This document shows positions 55,001 to 64,000 of a DNA stretch of 64,000 nucleotides, piece by piece. The notes beneath the pieces are model-generated. The model was not told where the DNA came from and ran no database searches. It saw only the letters and a list, made by a program, of their open reading frames with translations. A program made the translations under genes and the position numbers. Source of the DNA: Nyssa sinensis (Eukaryota; Streptophyta; Magnoliopsida; Cornales; Nyssaceae); assembly GCA_008638375.1 (NCBI GenBank), contig CM018050.1, positions 26,975,097 to 27,039,096 on the forward strand, given 5' to 3'. The stretch's first letter is position 1; the number at the start of each line of letters is the position of its first letter.

Positions 55001-58000
55001 ATACAGGGCCGAGTCTACGCAGTAGCCACCCCGGAGACCTCTGCTGCCGGACCGTCAGTAGTCCGAGGTACATTTCTCATATCCAGTTCATGGGCCAGTG
55101 TATTGATAGATTCAGGAGCATCACATTCATTCATTTCTACTGCACTTGCCATGTCATTGGGTCTGGATATAGCTTGGTTGGACCCCCCGTTGCATGTTGG
55201 TACGCCAGTTGGGGGTGTTGTAGTACTGACGAGGATCTGTAGAGATTGCTCGATAGAGATAGCCGATCGTATTCTCCACTTTGATCTTATTGTACTTGAT
55301 ATGTCTGGGTTTGATGTGATTCTGGGGATGGATTGGTTGTTCACCTATCGGGCGAGTATAGACTGTTACAGGGGGAGGGTGACTGTATGCACCCCGGAGG
55401 GAGATTGCTTTTATTTCACAGGAGATCGGGGGGATTTCTTGATTCCACCAGTACGTGATTCTAGGAGCTGGGGAGGCCACAGTTATATGTTGGCTAGTCT
55501 GATTGCGGGTGATTTTGAGGCTGCAGAGATTGTGTTACCCCCAGTCGTGGATGAGTTCCCCGACGTCTTCCCGAGTGACTTGACTTGTCTACCCCCTAGA
55601 CGAGAGATCGAGTTCACTATAGAGCTCATTCCTGGCACTACACCCATTTCCATACCACCTTACCGCATGGCTCCAGCTGAGTTGAGAGAGCTGAGGGAGC
55701 AGTTGACTGATCTACAGCGGAAGGGGTTTATCCGTCCTAGCACTTCTCCGTGGGGTGCCTCGGCACTGTTCGCGAAGAAGAAGGACGGGACACTACGACT
55801 ATGTGTAGATTACAGGAGGCTGAACCGGGTTACTATCAAGAATAAGTACCCGTTGCCGAGGATCGACGATTTATTTGATCAGCTGAGAGGTTCGAGATGC
55901 TTCTCGAAGATTGATCTTAGATCGGGTTACCACCAGTTGAGGGTCAGGGAGGAGGACATAGCGAAGACAGCCTTCCGCACTCGCTATGGTCACTATGAGT
56001 TTGTGGTCATGCCCTTTGGAGTGACGAATGCCCCAGCGGCATTCATGGACTTGATGCACCGCATTTTCAGTCCTTACCTGGATCAGTTCGTCGTGGTATT
56101 TGTAGATGACATCTTAGTGTATTCACCTGCTGAGGATGTGCATGCCTATCATTTGAGGACTGTACTGCAGATTTTGAGAGAGCATCGGCTATTTGCCAAG
56201 TTCTCGAAGTGTGAGTTCTGGCTTCGAGAGGTACAGTTCTTGGGACATGTAGTATCTAGTGGAGGGGTATCTGTGGATCCCTCCAAGATTGAGGCTGTCA
56301 TGAGCTGGGAGAGACCGAGCAGTGTATTTGAGATTCGGAGTTTTCTGGGGTTGGCCGGATACTACCGACGATTTGTGGAGGGTTTCTCCCGTCTTGCCGC
56401 GCCGATGACTCGTCTGACGCGCAAGGGCATCAGATTCTTATGGACAGAGGACTGTGAGCAGTCTTTTCAGGAGCTGAAGAGGAGGTTGACTTCAGCGCCT
56501 GTTTTGATCATACCTGAGAGGGGAGTGGGCTATGCTGTGTACTGTGATGCTTCCCGAGAGGGATTAGGTTGTGTATTGATGCAGGATGGCAGAGTGGTAG
56601 CCTACGGTTCTCGTCAGTTGAAGAACCATGAGCGGAACTACCCCACACATGACTTGGAGTTAGCTGCCGTCATCTTTGCATTGAAGAGCTGGCGACACTA
56701 CTTATACGGGGAGAGATTCGAGGTATTCTCTGACCACAAGAGCCTCAGGTATATCTTCACGCAGAAGGACCTGAATCTGAGGCAGAGGAGGTGGATGGAG
56801 TACATGGAGGATTATGATTTTGACCTTCAGTACCACCCAGGGAGGGCCAATGTGGTGGCTGATGCACTCAGCAGGAGGTCGAGGGGTACTATTGCCAGTA
56901 TTGCCATCAGGGAGTGGGAGATGATGGGAGATATTGGCGAGTTTGATCTAGATATTGCTGAGTTTGAGGGACAGGCCACACTGTTCAGCTTATGTGCACA
57001 GCCCACCCTTTTGACTAGAGTGATAGAGGCACAGCTAGTGGATGTTGAGGCAGATCAGATCAGAGTACGGATTGCTAGTCCCGAGGGATTTGTGGGATGG
57101 ACGGTGCATTCTGACCTTAGTCTGAGGTATTTGGGTAGAGTTTTTGTCCCAGAGTCTCTCAGGGCTGAGGTCCTTAGAGATTTTCACCACTCACGTCTGG
57201 CAGTGCACCCAGGGGGCACTAAGATGTATCACGATCTGCGCCGTCAGTACTGGTGGGCGGGGATGAAGAGAGATGTGGCGCAGTTCGTGTCGAGATGTCT
57301 CACGTGCCAGCAGGTGAAGGCTGAGCACCAGAGACCTGGGGGATTGTTGCAGCCATTGCCAGGTGGCCGAGTGGAAGTGGGAGCACGTTACTATGGATTT
57401 CGTGATGGGTCTTCCTAAGTCACCGAGGGGCCATGATGCAGTTTGGGTTATCGTGGACAGGCTGACGAAGTCTGCTCACTTCTTGCCTATCAGAGTGACT
57501 GATTCATCAGATACCCTCAGTAGGTTGTATATTCGAGAGATTGTACGACTACATGGGGTACCGGTATCCATTGTTTCAGATAGGGACCCACGTTTCACTG
57601 CCCGGTTTTGGCAGAGTCTCCAGACGGCCTTAGGGACACAGCTCCAGTTTAGTACTGCCTTTCACCCCCAGACCGATGGCCAGTCAGAGCGTACCATTCA
57701 GATCCTCGAGGACATGCTTAGGGCTTGTGTCATGGATTTCAGGGGTAGCTGGGAGGATCACCTCGCCTTGGTCGAGTTTGCCTACAACAACAGCTATCAG
57801 TCCAGTATAGAGATGGCACCATTTGAGGCGTTGTATGGTAGGCCGTGCCGCTCCCCGGTATGTTGGACTGAGGTGGGAGAGACAGCTGCCTTGGGGCCCG
57901 ATATAGTCCGTGAGACCACGGACAAGATACAGGTGATCAGGCAGCGTCTATTGACAGCTCAGAGCCGCCAGAGGAGCTATGCGGATAGGAGGCGGCGGCC

Positions 58001-58436
58001 CTTGGCATTTGAGGTGGGGGACCATGTGTTCCTCAAGGTGTCTCCCAGACGGGGCTTGAGGAGATTTGGACGTGGTGGGAAGCTGTCGCCACGATTTATT
58101 GGCCCCTTTGAGATTCTGGGGAGAGTGGGTGAGGTAGCTTATAAGCTAGCCTTACCACCACAGCTATCTGGGGTTCACGACGTTTTTCATGTATCGATGC
58201 TGAGGAAGTACCATCCCGACCCCTCACATGTACTTGATTGGGTAGATCTTCAGCTAGAGGGGGACGCTTCCTATGACCAGAGACCCGTAGAGATATTGGA
58301 CTCGAGGGACCAGGTTTTGCGAGGCAGGACCATCCCTTTGGTCAAGGTTCGTTGGAACCATCATGGGGTCGAGGAGGCTACTTGGGAGCGTGAGGCCGAG
58401 GTCCGTGCTAGATACCCCGAGTTATTTGATCAGTGA
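55001..58436 (+). pseudogene. Gypsy pol (PR-RT-RH-IN-chromodomain), copy 1, one further frameshift
   Basis: After the frameshift near 54998 the frame is open to 57418. Domains in order: protease with [13 protein letters not shown] near 55100; reverse transcriptase from [11 protein letters not shown] (55660) with FVDDILVYS near 56098; RNase H with [11 protein letters not shown] near 56540; integrase zinc region [11 protein letters not shown] to CLTCQQ (57185-57312). An extra G near 57362 shifts the frame; integrase resumes at 57363 with [21 protein letters not shown] and [13 protein letters not shown] (the D, D, E triad) and ends with the chromodomain-like block at 58270-58436. Except for these indels, active-site residues look intact. 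It copies the RNA and inserts the cDNA in a working element. Confidence 0.94.
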
Positions 58437-58463
58437 TGTATTTTCTTTTGTCTTAGTTATTTT

Positions 58464-58482
58464 AAATTTCGGGACGAAATTT
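58464..58482. other. Near-palindrome before the polypurine tract
   Basis: AAATTTCGGGACGAAATTT has arms AAATTTCG and CGAAATTT around GGA. The minus-strand element at 46349-46367 has nearly the same sequence at the same place, so it is conserved between subfamilies. Confidence 0.7.
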
Positions 58483-58486
58483 CTGT

Positions 58487-58499
58487 AAGGAGGGAAGGA
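58487..58499 (+). other. Polypurine tract, Gypsy copy 1
   Basis: AAGGAGGGAAGGA abuts the TG of the 3' LTR and is the expected primer for plus-strand synthesis. Confidence 0.85.
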
Positions 58500-61441
58500 T
58501 GTAACAACCTGAAAATTTTTTTTTTATAAATTAAATTTTCAAGTCGTTATTATTAATTTTATTAATATTATTATTATTATTATTAGTATTATTATGATGG
58601 ATGCATGTATGTATGTATATATATATATACATATAATTTAAATTTAAATTGTGTGTGTATATGTGTACAAAGTGAGTGTATATTAATATGTGAATATGTA
58701 TGTATATGTACATATATATATATATCAGGTTGTGTGGTGTGTGTGTGTGTACCCGGTTGTGTGTGTGTGTAGGTTTGAGTGTGATACACTCAAACAAGGC
58801 ATGGGAGGCATGGTGTGTGTAAGAGAGTGGTTGGAGGTGTGTGAGTGTAGTCTGTATGTATATGAGTGTGTGGTGGGAGTTGAGAGAGACAGACTGGTCG
58901 TGGGATTTTAGAGAGAGAGAGAGAGAGAAGTGTAGAGAGAGAAAGTGAAAGGAAAGAGAGAGAGTGAGGTGTGTGCTCTGGTTTTTGAAAGAGAAGCAGA
59001 AAGAAGGAAGCTAAGGAGGCCAAAGGGGAGAACAGAGGCAAAGCAAGAGGAGAGGAGCACCATCACAGGGTTGGAAACCCATAACCGTGAGCTTTCTCTC
59101 TCTAGAAAATCTCTAAATTTTCCAACTTGTTTTGTAACATTTTGCTTAGATTTAATTGTTAGAACTTATAGAGCATAAAATGTGGAGAATTTAGGGACAA
59201 GAATCAACCAAAATGGTTGAGAAATGAGGGAGAAAAATGGATGTGCAGGTCACGGCCATGGGGGGGAAATCTGATTTTTCATTGTGATTAAGAGCTTCAA
59301 AATGATGTTAAAGGGTTCCAAAAGTGTTTTAGAATAGTTTGGGATTGAAAGGGGCATCAAAAACACCAAGAAAATCAAGTTTGAAAACTTGATTTTCCTG
59401 AAATTCCGGCGACGTCGCCGGAGAAGACGACCGGAGGTCGCCGGAACCCTACCGGAAAAACGGGGGGGGGAGATGGGCACTGTACGGGTCGGGTCGGGTC
59501 GGTTCGGGTCGGGTCGGGCTTGGGGCTGACCCGCCCCTGCCACGTGTCGCCCACTGGTTTTAAATTAAAAACCAAGTTGGGGCGTTTGGTTACGGAGATA
59601 AGAAATTAAAAACTTTTAAATTTAAAATAGGAACAGGGATATCCTATCCCTGTTCTGGATAAGCCCTGTTTGGTTAACCTAATTTAGAATAACAAATTAA
59701 ACTAGTTTTAATTTGGACCTTTTTGGAATTTGAACCTTTAGGAATTTGAACCTTTTGAATTTGAACCTTGACCTGAACTTTCAGAAATTACGAATTGACC
59801 CCCCAACTATTAGAAATCACACTTTGACCCACCTGATTAAAATATTAATAAAATATTAATTAAATTAATTAATTATTTAATTTAATTAATTTAATTAATT
59901 AAATATTCAAATAAATTCCGGAGTCCAAATGGGACAAGTCATTAGTGTATTTTGACTATCTCGGCCATTCTGAGACCAATGGTGAGGTCCGTTTTACGAG
60001 ACGGGGTCCCGAAAAATAAAAGACACGTAGCAACGTGTAAAATTACCAAAATACCCCTGAATTGAAATACAATCAAATGAATTCCGAATTAGGTAAACAA
60101 ATAGTGGAATTTTATTATCTCGAACATTCCGGACTCAACCGTGGAGTCCGATTTGTGAAAAGAGATCACGAAATGTAAGGACCCGTGTAAAGTGCAAAAT
60201 GACTGTTTTGCCCTTTTTGACCCAGATGCCCAAATTGAATTCTACGAAAGCCTAAACTTATTTTCTTCAACGTCCCGGATTCAACAGTAGAGTTTAATTT
60301 AGCAAAGTAGAAGCTTATAAGATAAAGACGTAAAATTTGATGAATAGCATAATTCAAGTGACGATTAAACTGAGTTTCATGTTATGAATTTTAGGGACAC
60401 GGAAAGGCAAAGAGAAGGTGACCTGACCTTCAGTGTTCTTACGGTGGTTTCACTTGACTACGAGTATACCTTTCTGGTTTGAGATCGATTACCAGGTACG
60501 ATATATTGTGCTAAGTAAGAAATAGAATTGAGATTAGGAATACTTGCTTTGCTGTGTAAATTGTTCACATGTTTGCCCGAGTGTTCACATGTTTACGTGC
60601 TATGTGCTATCTTGTTTAGTTGAATGATGATTATGAGTATATCGCATGTATTAACGTGGTGTGTGAATTATCTGCTTGAAGAACTGTCGATGTTATGAAT
60701 TGTACACTTGAAAGCATATTTTATGTATGACTGAAATGTATCATTGGGATTGCATTATGACATGATGAGATTAGAGCATATTGGCATGGTGTGATTCCTT
60801 GGGCATGGCGTGGGTAAGCACTTGGTGCTTTGCATTATGAGGGTGCAGATCCTGTGGTGAAAAACCCAAAATCGGCCATTAGGTACTTGCGAGCCTGACG
60901 GATTCCGGACCGTGAAGCGAGACATAAGTGGCGGTACTCATGCCAGCGGAGAATGACCGTATCATGAGACATGGGTGGCATAGAGTTGCATGGGTGTGTC
61001 ATGCATATTGCTCATATACTGTATACTGTCTATATACTGTCATCATGATATAGAATGCCATATAGAAATAACTGTACACTCGCACATGCCACGACCTTAG
61101 TTTTGTTTCTTGCATTAGCATTATATTGTACCAGCATGTTGAGCTGACCCCTTTAGTGGGGCAAACATTTCAGATGATGTTCCAGCTGTACGGGATATAG
61201 AGACGGTCTGATTGAGGGTTATATTGGGCCCGATGGGCGCTTTTGATATTATGTAAGGGCATAAGCCCGAGACTGTATTTCATTTTGAATATTGTGAACC
61301 AACGGACCAGACTTTATGTATGTATTAGAACAGTGTACGGAATGTATGAGAATGTCATTGTTATCTTTCATTTCATTATTATTTTATTTCTTTTTGTCTC
61401 GTTACTCACGCCTCGGGTTCGCTGGAATTTGGGGCGTGACA
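58500..61441 (+). repeat. Shared LTR: 3' LTR of copy 1 and 5' LTR of copy 2
   Basis: The 2942-bp unit TGTAACAACCTGAAAA to GGGGCGTGACA is preceded by a polypurine tract and followed by a primer site, so it serves as the 3' end of one internal region and the 5' end of the next. Confidence 0.95.
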
Positions 61442-61808
61442 ACGTGGTATCAGAGCTTAGGTTCGAATACCTAGAGACCGTGGGGTGTTGTTTAACACCA
61501 TGAGACCCTAGAGAAAAGAATGAGACTTAGTATAAACCTTTAGCAAGCATGTGATAGGATCTTGTGTGCTATGTGGTTTTATATGTCCTGATGCATGACT
61601 TATTGTGATTACGTGCTGATTTATACTATGTTTGGAGGCATGACATGTATGATATGTGAAAAACTTGTTAAGTGTATATATCATGAGTTTCTACGTATAC
61701 TACCCGTTAAAGTATAGGTTATTGATGAGAACTTGATTGAGATCACATTTAGATGCTTATATTGGAATGTGAAAAGTGATATTGAACTTCTCTCTTGGAC
61801 TTGTAGAT

Positions 61809-63250
61809 ATGCCTCCCAGACGAGCTCCTACGGGAGCTGGACCGCCCAGACGGGGTAGGGGCAGGCCCAGAGGTGCTACCCAGCCTAGAGGCGCCGCACA
61901 GCCTCGTCGTGGCAGACCTAGAGCTGCTGCCCCTATTCCCGATATAGTTGAGGAGGTCGTTGCCCCGGCTGACACACCAGAGCATAGTGCAGCTGAGGAG
62001 GACGTTGCTCCCGCCCCTGCCCCTATTCCTGCTCCCGCTCCAGCACAGGAGGTAGAGCAGATGATCGGCGCCAGAGATATGGCGACTCTTTTGCAGGAGT
62101 GTCTCCGCACCGTGATGGAGGCACGGACCACCGGCGGAGAGACCAGGGATACCTTCGTGATGAAGGTGTTCCAGAGGATGAGACCACCTACCTTTGCCGG
62201 GCAGCCAGACCCACTGATTGCAGAGGAGTGGTTGAGACAGATTACCCGGATCTTGGATTCACAGGGGATCACTGAGCCCCATCTGAGGATCAGGTGTGCT
62301 ACATTTCAGTTCACAGACCTGGCTAGTCAGTGGTGGGAGGTAGCTGCTGACAGACTGCATCGGTTTGGAGAGGGATGGGATGCATTTGTGGCCATGTTCA
62401 ATGACCACTATTTCCCGATGTCTGCCAGAGTGGGATTTAGAGAGGAGTTTGAGGCACTTCTGCAGAGGGACATGACAGTGGCTCAGTATGAGTCACGGTT
62501 TACTGCTTTGGGGAGGTTCGCCCCACACATTATTGCACATGAGGATTTGAGGGTGTACAATTTCCTCAAGGGGTTGAAGACCTCTATCAGGGACAGACTG
62601 GCTGGGCATATTATAGAGACATACGAGGAGGCAGTGATCAGGGCCTCCAAGGTGGAGAGAGAGCTGGCTGATCTTAGAGGGATCAGAGAGACTAGAGCAC
62701 AGGGCAGGGCACCCACAGTACAGACTTCCGCACCTGCCCCGACATATAGACAGCCGAAGAGGTACCGAGCCAGTACTTCTTCCTCACAGCCACCAGCCGG
62801 ACCCCTTCCATTCTGATAGCTCCCCGTCCTGCCTTGCCATCTACTCCTAGGGGAGGAGGGTCACAGCGACCTATCACTTGTTATACCTGCGGGCAGCCTG
62901 GCCATAGGAGGGCCGACTGTCCCTTGAGGGGACCCAGCAGTGCACAGGGTGTCGGATCCAGTCAGGGGTCATTTCCACTACCTCTACCGGCACCGAGTCA
63001 GAGGGCCCCGCCGATTTGTTTCACTTGTCAGCAGCCTGGCCATGTTAGGGCCAACTGCCCTCAGGGGCAGACTTCGCAGAGTGCGCCGAGGTCACACTAT
63101 TATCAGCATACACAGGTGCCTCTGCCACAGCCACAGTCAGTTCAGGGACTCCCAGCGCCCTATCATCAGCCTACACCCTCCGCGCAGAGCGTCAGAGCTC
63201 CAGCACCTAGGGGAGGAGGTCAGCAGACACAGAGAGGGGGAGGCAGACAG
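61809..63250 (+). pseudogene. Gypsy gag, copy 2, frameshifted
   Basis: The start MPPRRAP at 61809 parallels 53551; an upstream in-frame ATG at 61776 is not conserved in copy 1 and is less likely. Capsid blocks equal those of copy 1. Near 62808-62815 two extra bases (an additional C and T relative to copy 1) cause a TGA soon after AGPLPF. The knuckle region continues from 62834 in the shifted frame and, unlike copy 1, runs without a break into protease. Confidence 0.93.
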
Positions 63251-64000
63251 GGCCAGACTATACAGGGCCGAGTCTACGCAGTAGCCACCCCGGAGACCTC
63301 TGCTGCCGGACCGTCAGTAGTCCGAGGTACATTTCTCATATCCAGTTCATGGGCCAGTGTATTGATAGATTCAGGAGCATCACATTCATTCATTTCTACT
63401 GCACTTGCCATGTCATTGGGTCTGGATATAGCTTGGTTGGACCCCCCGTTGCATGTTGGTACGCCAGTTGGGGGTGTTGTAGTACTGACGAGGATCTGTA
63501 GAGATTGCTCGATAGAGATAGCCGATCGTATTCTCCACTTTGATCTTATTGTACTTGATATGTCTGGGTTTGATGTGATTCTGGGGATGGATTGGTTGTT
63601 CACCTATCGGGCGAGTATAGACTGTTACAGGGGGAGGGTGACTGTATGCACTCCTGAGGGAGACTGCTTCTATTTCACAGGAGATAGGGGGGATTTCTTG
63701 ATTCCACCAGTGCGTGATTCTAGGAGCTGGGGAGGCCACAGTTATATGTTGGCTAGTCTGATTGCGGGTGATTTTGAGGCTACAGAGATTGTGTTACCCC
63801 CAGTCGTGGATGAGTTCCCCGACGTCTTCCCGAGTGACTTGACTTGTCTACCCCCTAGACGAGAGGTCGAGTTCACTATAGAGCTCATTCCTGGTACTAC
63901 ACCCTATTTCCATACCACCTTACCGCATGGCTCCAGCTGAGTTGAGAGAGCTGAGGGAGCAGTTGACTGATCTACAGCGGAAGGGGTTTATCCGTCCTAG
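63251..64000 (+). pseudogene. Gypsy protease and reverse transcriptase start, copy 2
   Basis: Protease [13 protein letters not shown] near 63358 and [10 protein letters not shown] follow gag in frame. One additional T near 63905 relative to copy 1 shifts the frame within the linker before reverse transcriptase, giving a stop at 63940. The reverse transcriptase start ([18 protein letters not shown]) is readable in the other frame to the end of the window. Confidence 0.92.

Larger units (their letters stand above)
50244..61441 (+). mobile_element. Ty3/Gypsy chromovirus-type retrotransposon, copy 1
   Basis: LTR (to 53182), tRNA-Met primer site, gag, protease, reverse transcriptase, RNase H, integrase with chromodomain-like end, polypurine tract and second LTR (58500-61441). 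Integrase after RNase H defines Ty3/Gypsy; the C-terminal block RPVEILD...[16 protein letters not shown]...RYPELF suggests the chromovirus Tekay/Del lineage. The LTRs look nearly identical, indicating a recent insertion. Two single-base insertions break the polyprotein. The second LTR is followed by another internal region rather than host DNA. Confidence 0.95.
61442..64000 (+). mobile_element. Ty3/Gypsy internal region, copy 2, runs off the window
   Basis: A primer site TGGTATCAGAGC (61445-61456), leader, gag and the start of pol follow the shared LTR. The sequence is nearly the same as copy 1 except in the leader just before gag. It carries its own frame-breaking indels near 62810 and 63905. 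The remaining pol and the far LTR are outside the window. Confidence 0.93.

Overview
The window is nuclear DNA of a flowering plant, most likely a eudicot. The evidence is CC-NB-ARC-LRR (CNL) resistance genes of the RGA type, Ty1/Copia and Ty3/Gypsy LTR retrotransposons primed by initiator tRNA-Met, hAT and Mutator-type MITEs, and AT-rich spacers full of (TA)n tracts. There is one scaffold gap of exactly 100 N (50144-50243). The species cannot be named from the sequence.

Layout. 1-5388: an old, broken Copia element on the minus strand, cut by the window edge on the left and carrying a 445-bp TRIM-like insertion inside its reverse transcriptase. 6254-8541: CNL pseudogene 1 (+). 9711-18105: CNL pseudogene 2 (+), whose coiled-coil region is split by a 6.1-kb nest of two solo Gypsy LTRs, one inside the other, each with an exact 5-bp target duplication. 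18157-18406: two short exon-like modules downstream of it. 18407-24897: spacer with a hAT MITE and Mutator-like MITEs. 24898-28675: remnants of further elements, including a Gypsy gag. 28676-32484: a minus-strand solo Gypsy LTR. 33839-34357: another Mutator-like MITE. 34871-37306: the only intact CNL gene, 811 codons without a break. 38368-39432: a non-autonomous hAT element carrying pieces of a CIPK protein-kinase gene. 41587-43257: a duplicated segment of about 735 bp separated by a compound microsatellite. 43258-46720: a minus-strand Gypsy LTR plus the tail of its pol. 48480-50143: a SIRE-like Copia remnant that runs into the gap. 50244-64000: a Ty3/Gypsy chromovirus-type array in the order LTR, gag-pol, LTR, gag-pol, in which one LTR serves two internal regions.

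How it fits together. The three CNL genes are diverged copies of one tandem cluster; copies 2 and 3 share their 3' flank and a peculiar repeated intron-plus-short-exon module. Copies 1 and 2 have decayed by frameshifts, stop codons and insertion; copy 3 remains open, but its upstream region differs from copy 2 and its last residues are encoded by intron-like sequence. Nearly all other DNA is transposons at several ages: the Copia element is old, since its LTRs differ at many sites; the solo LTRs are intermediate; the Gypsy array at the right end is young, since its LTRs look almost identical. No RNA gene, CRISPR array or bacterial-type feature was seen.
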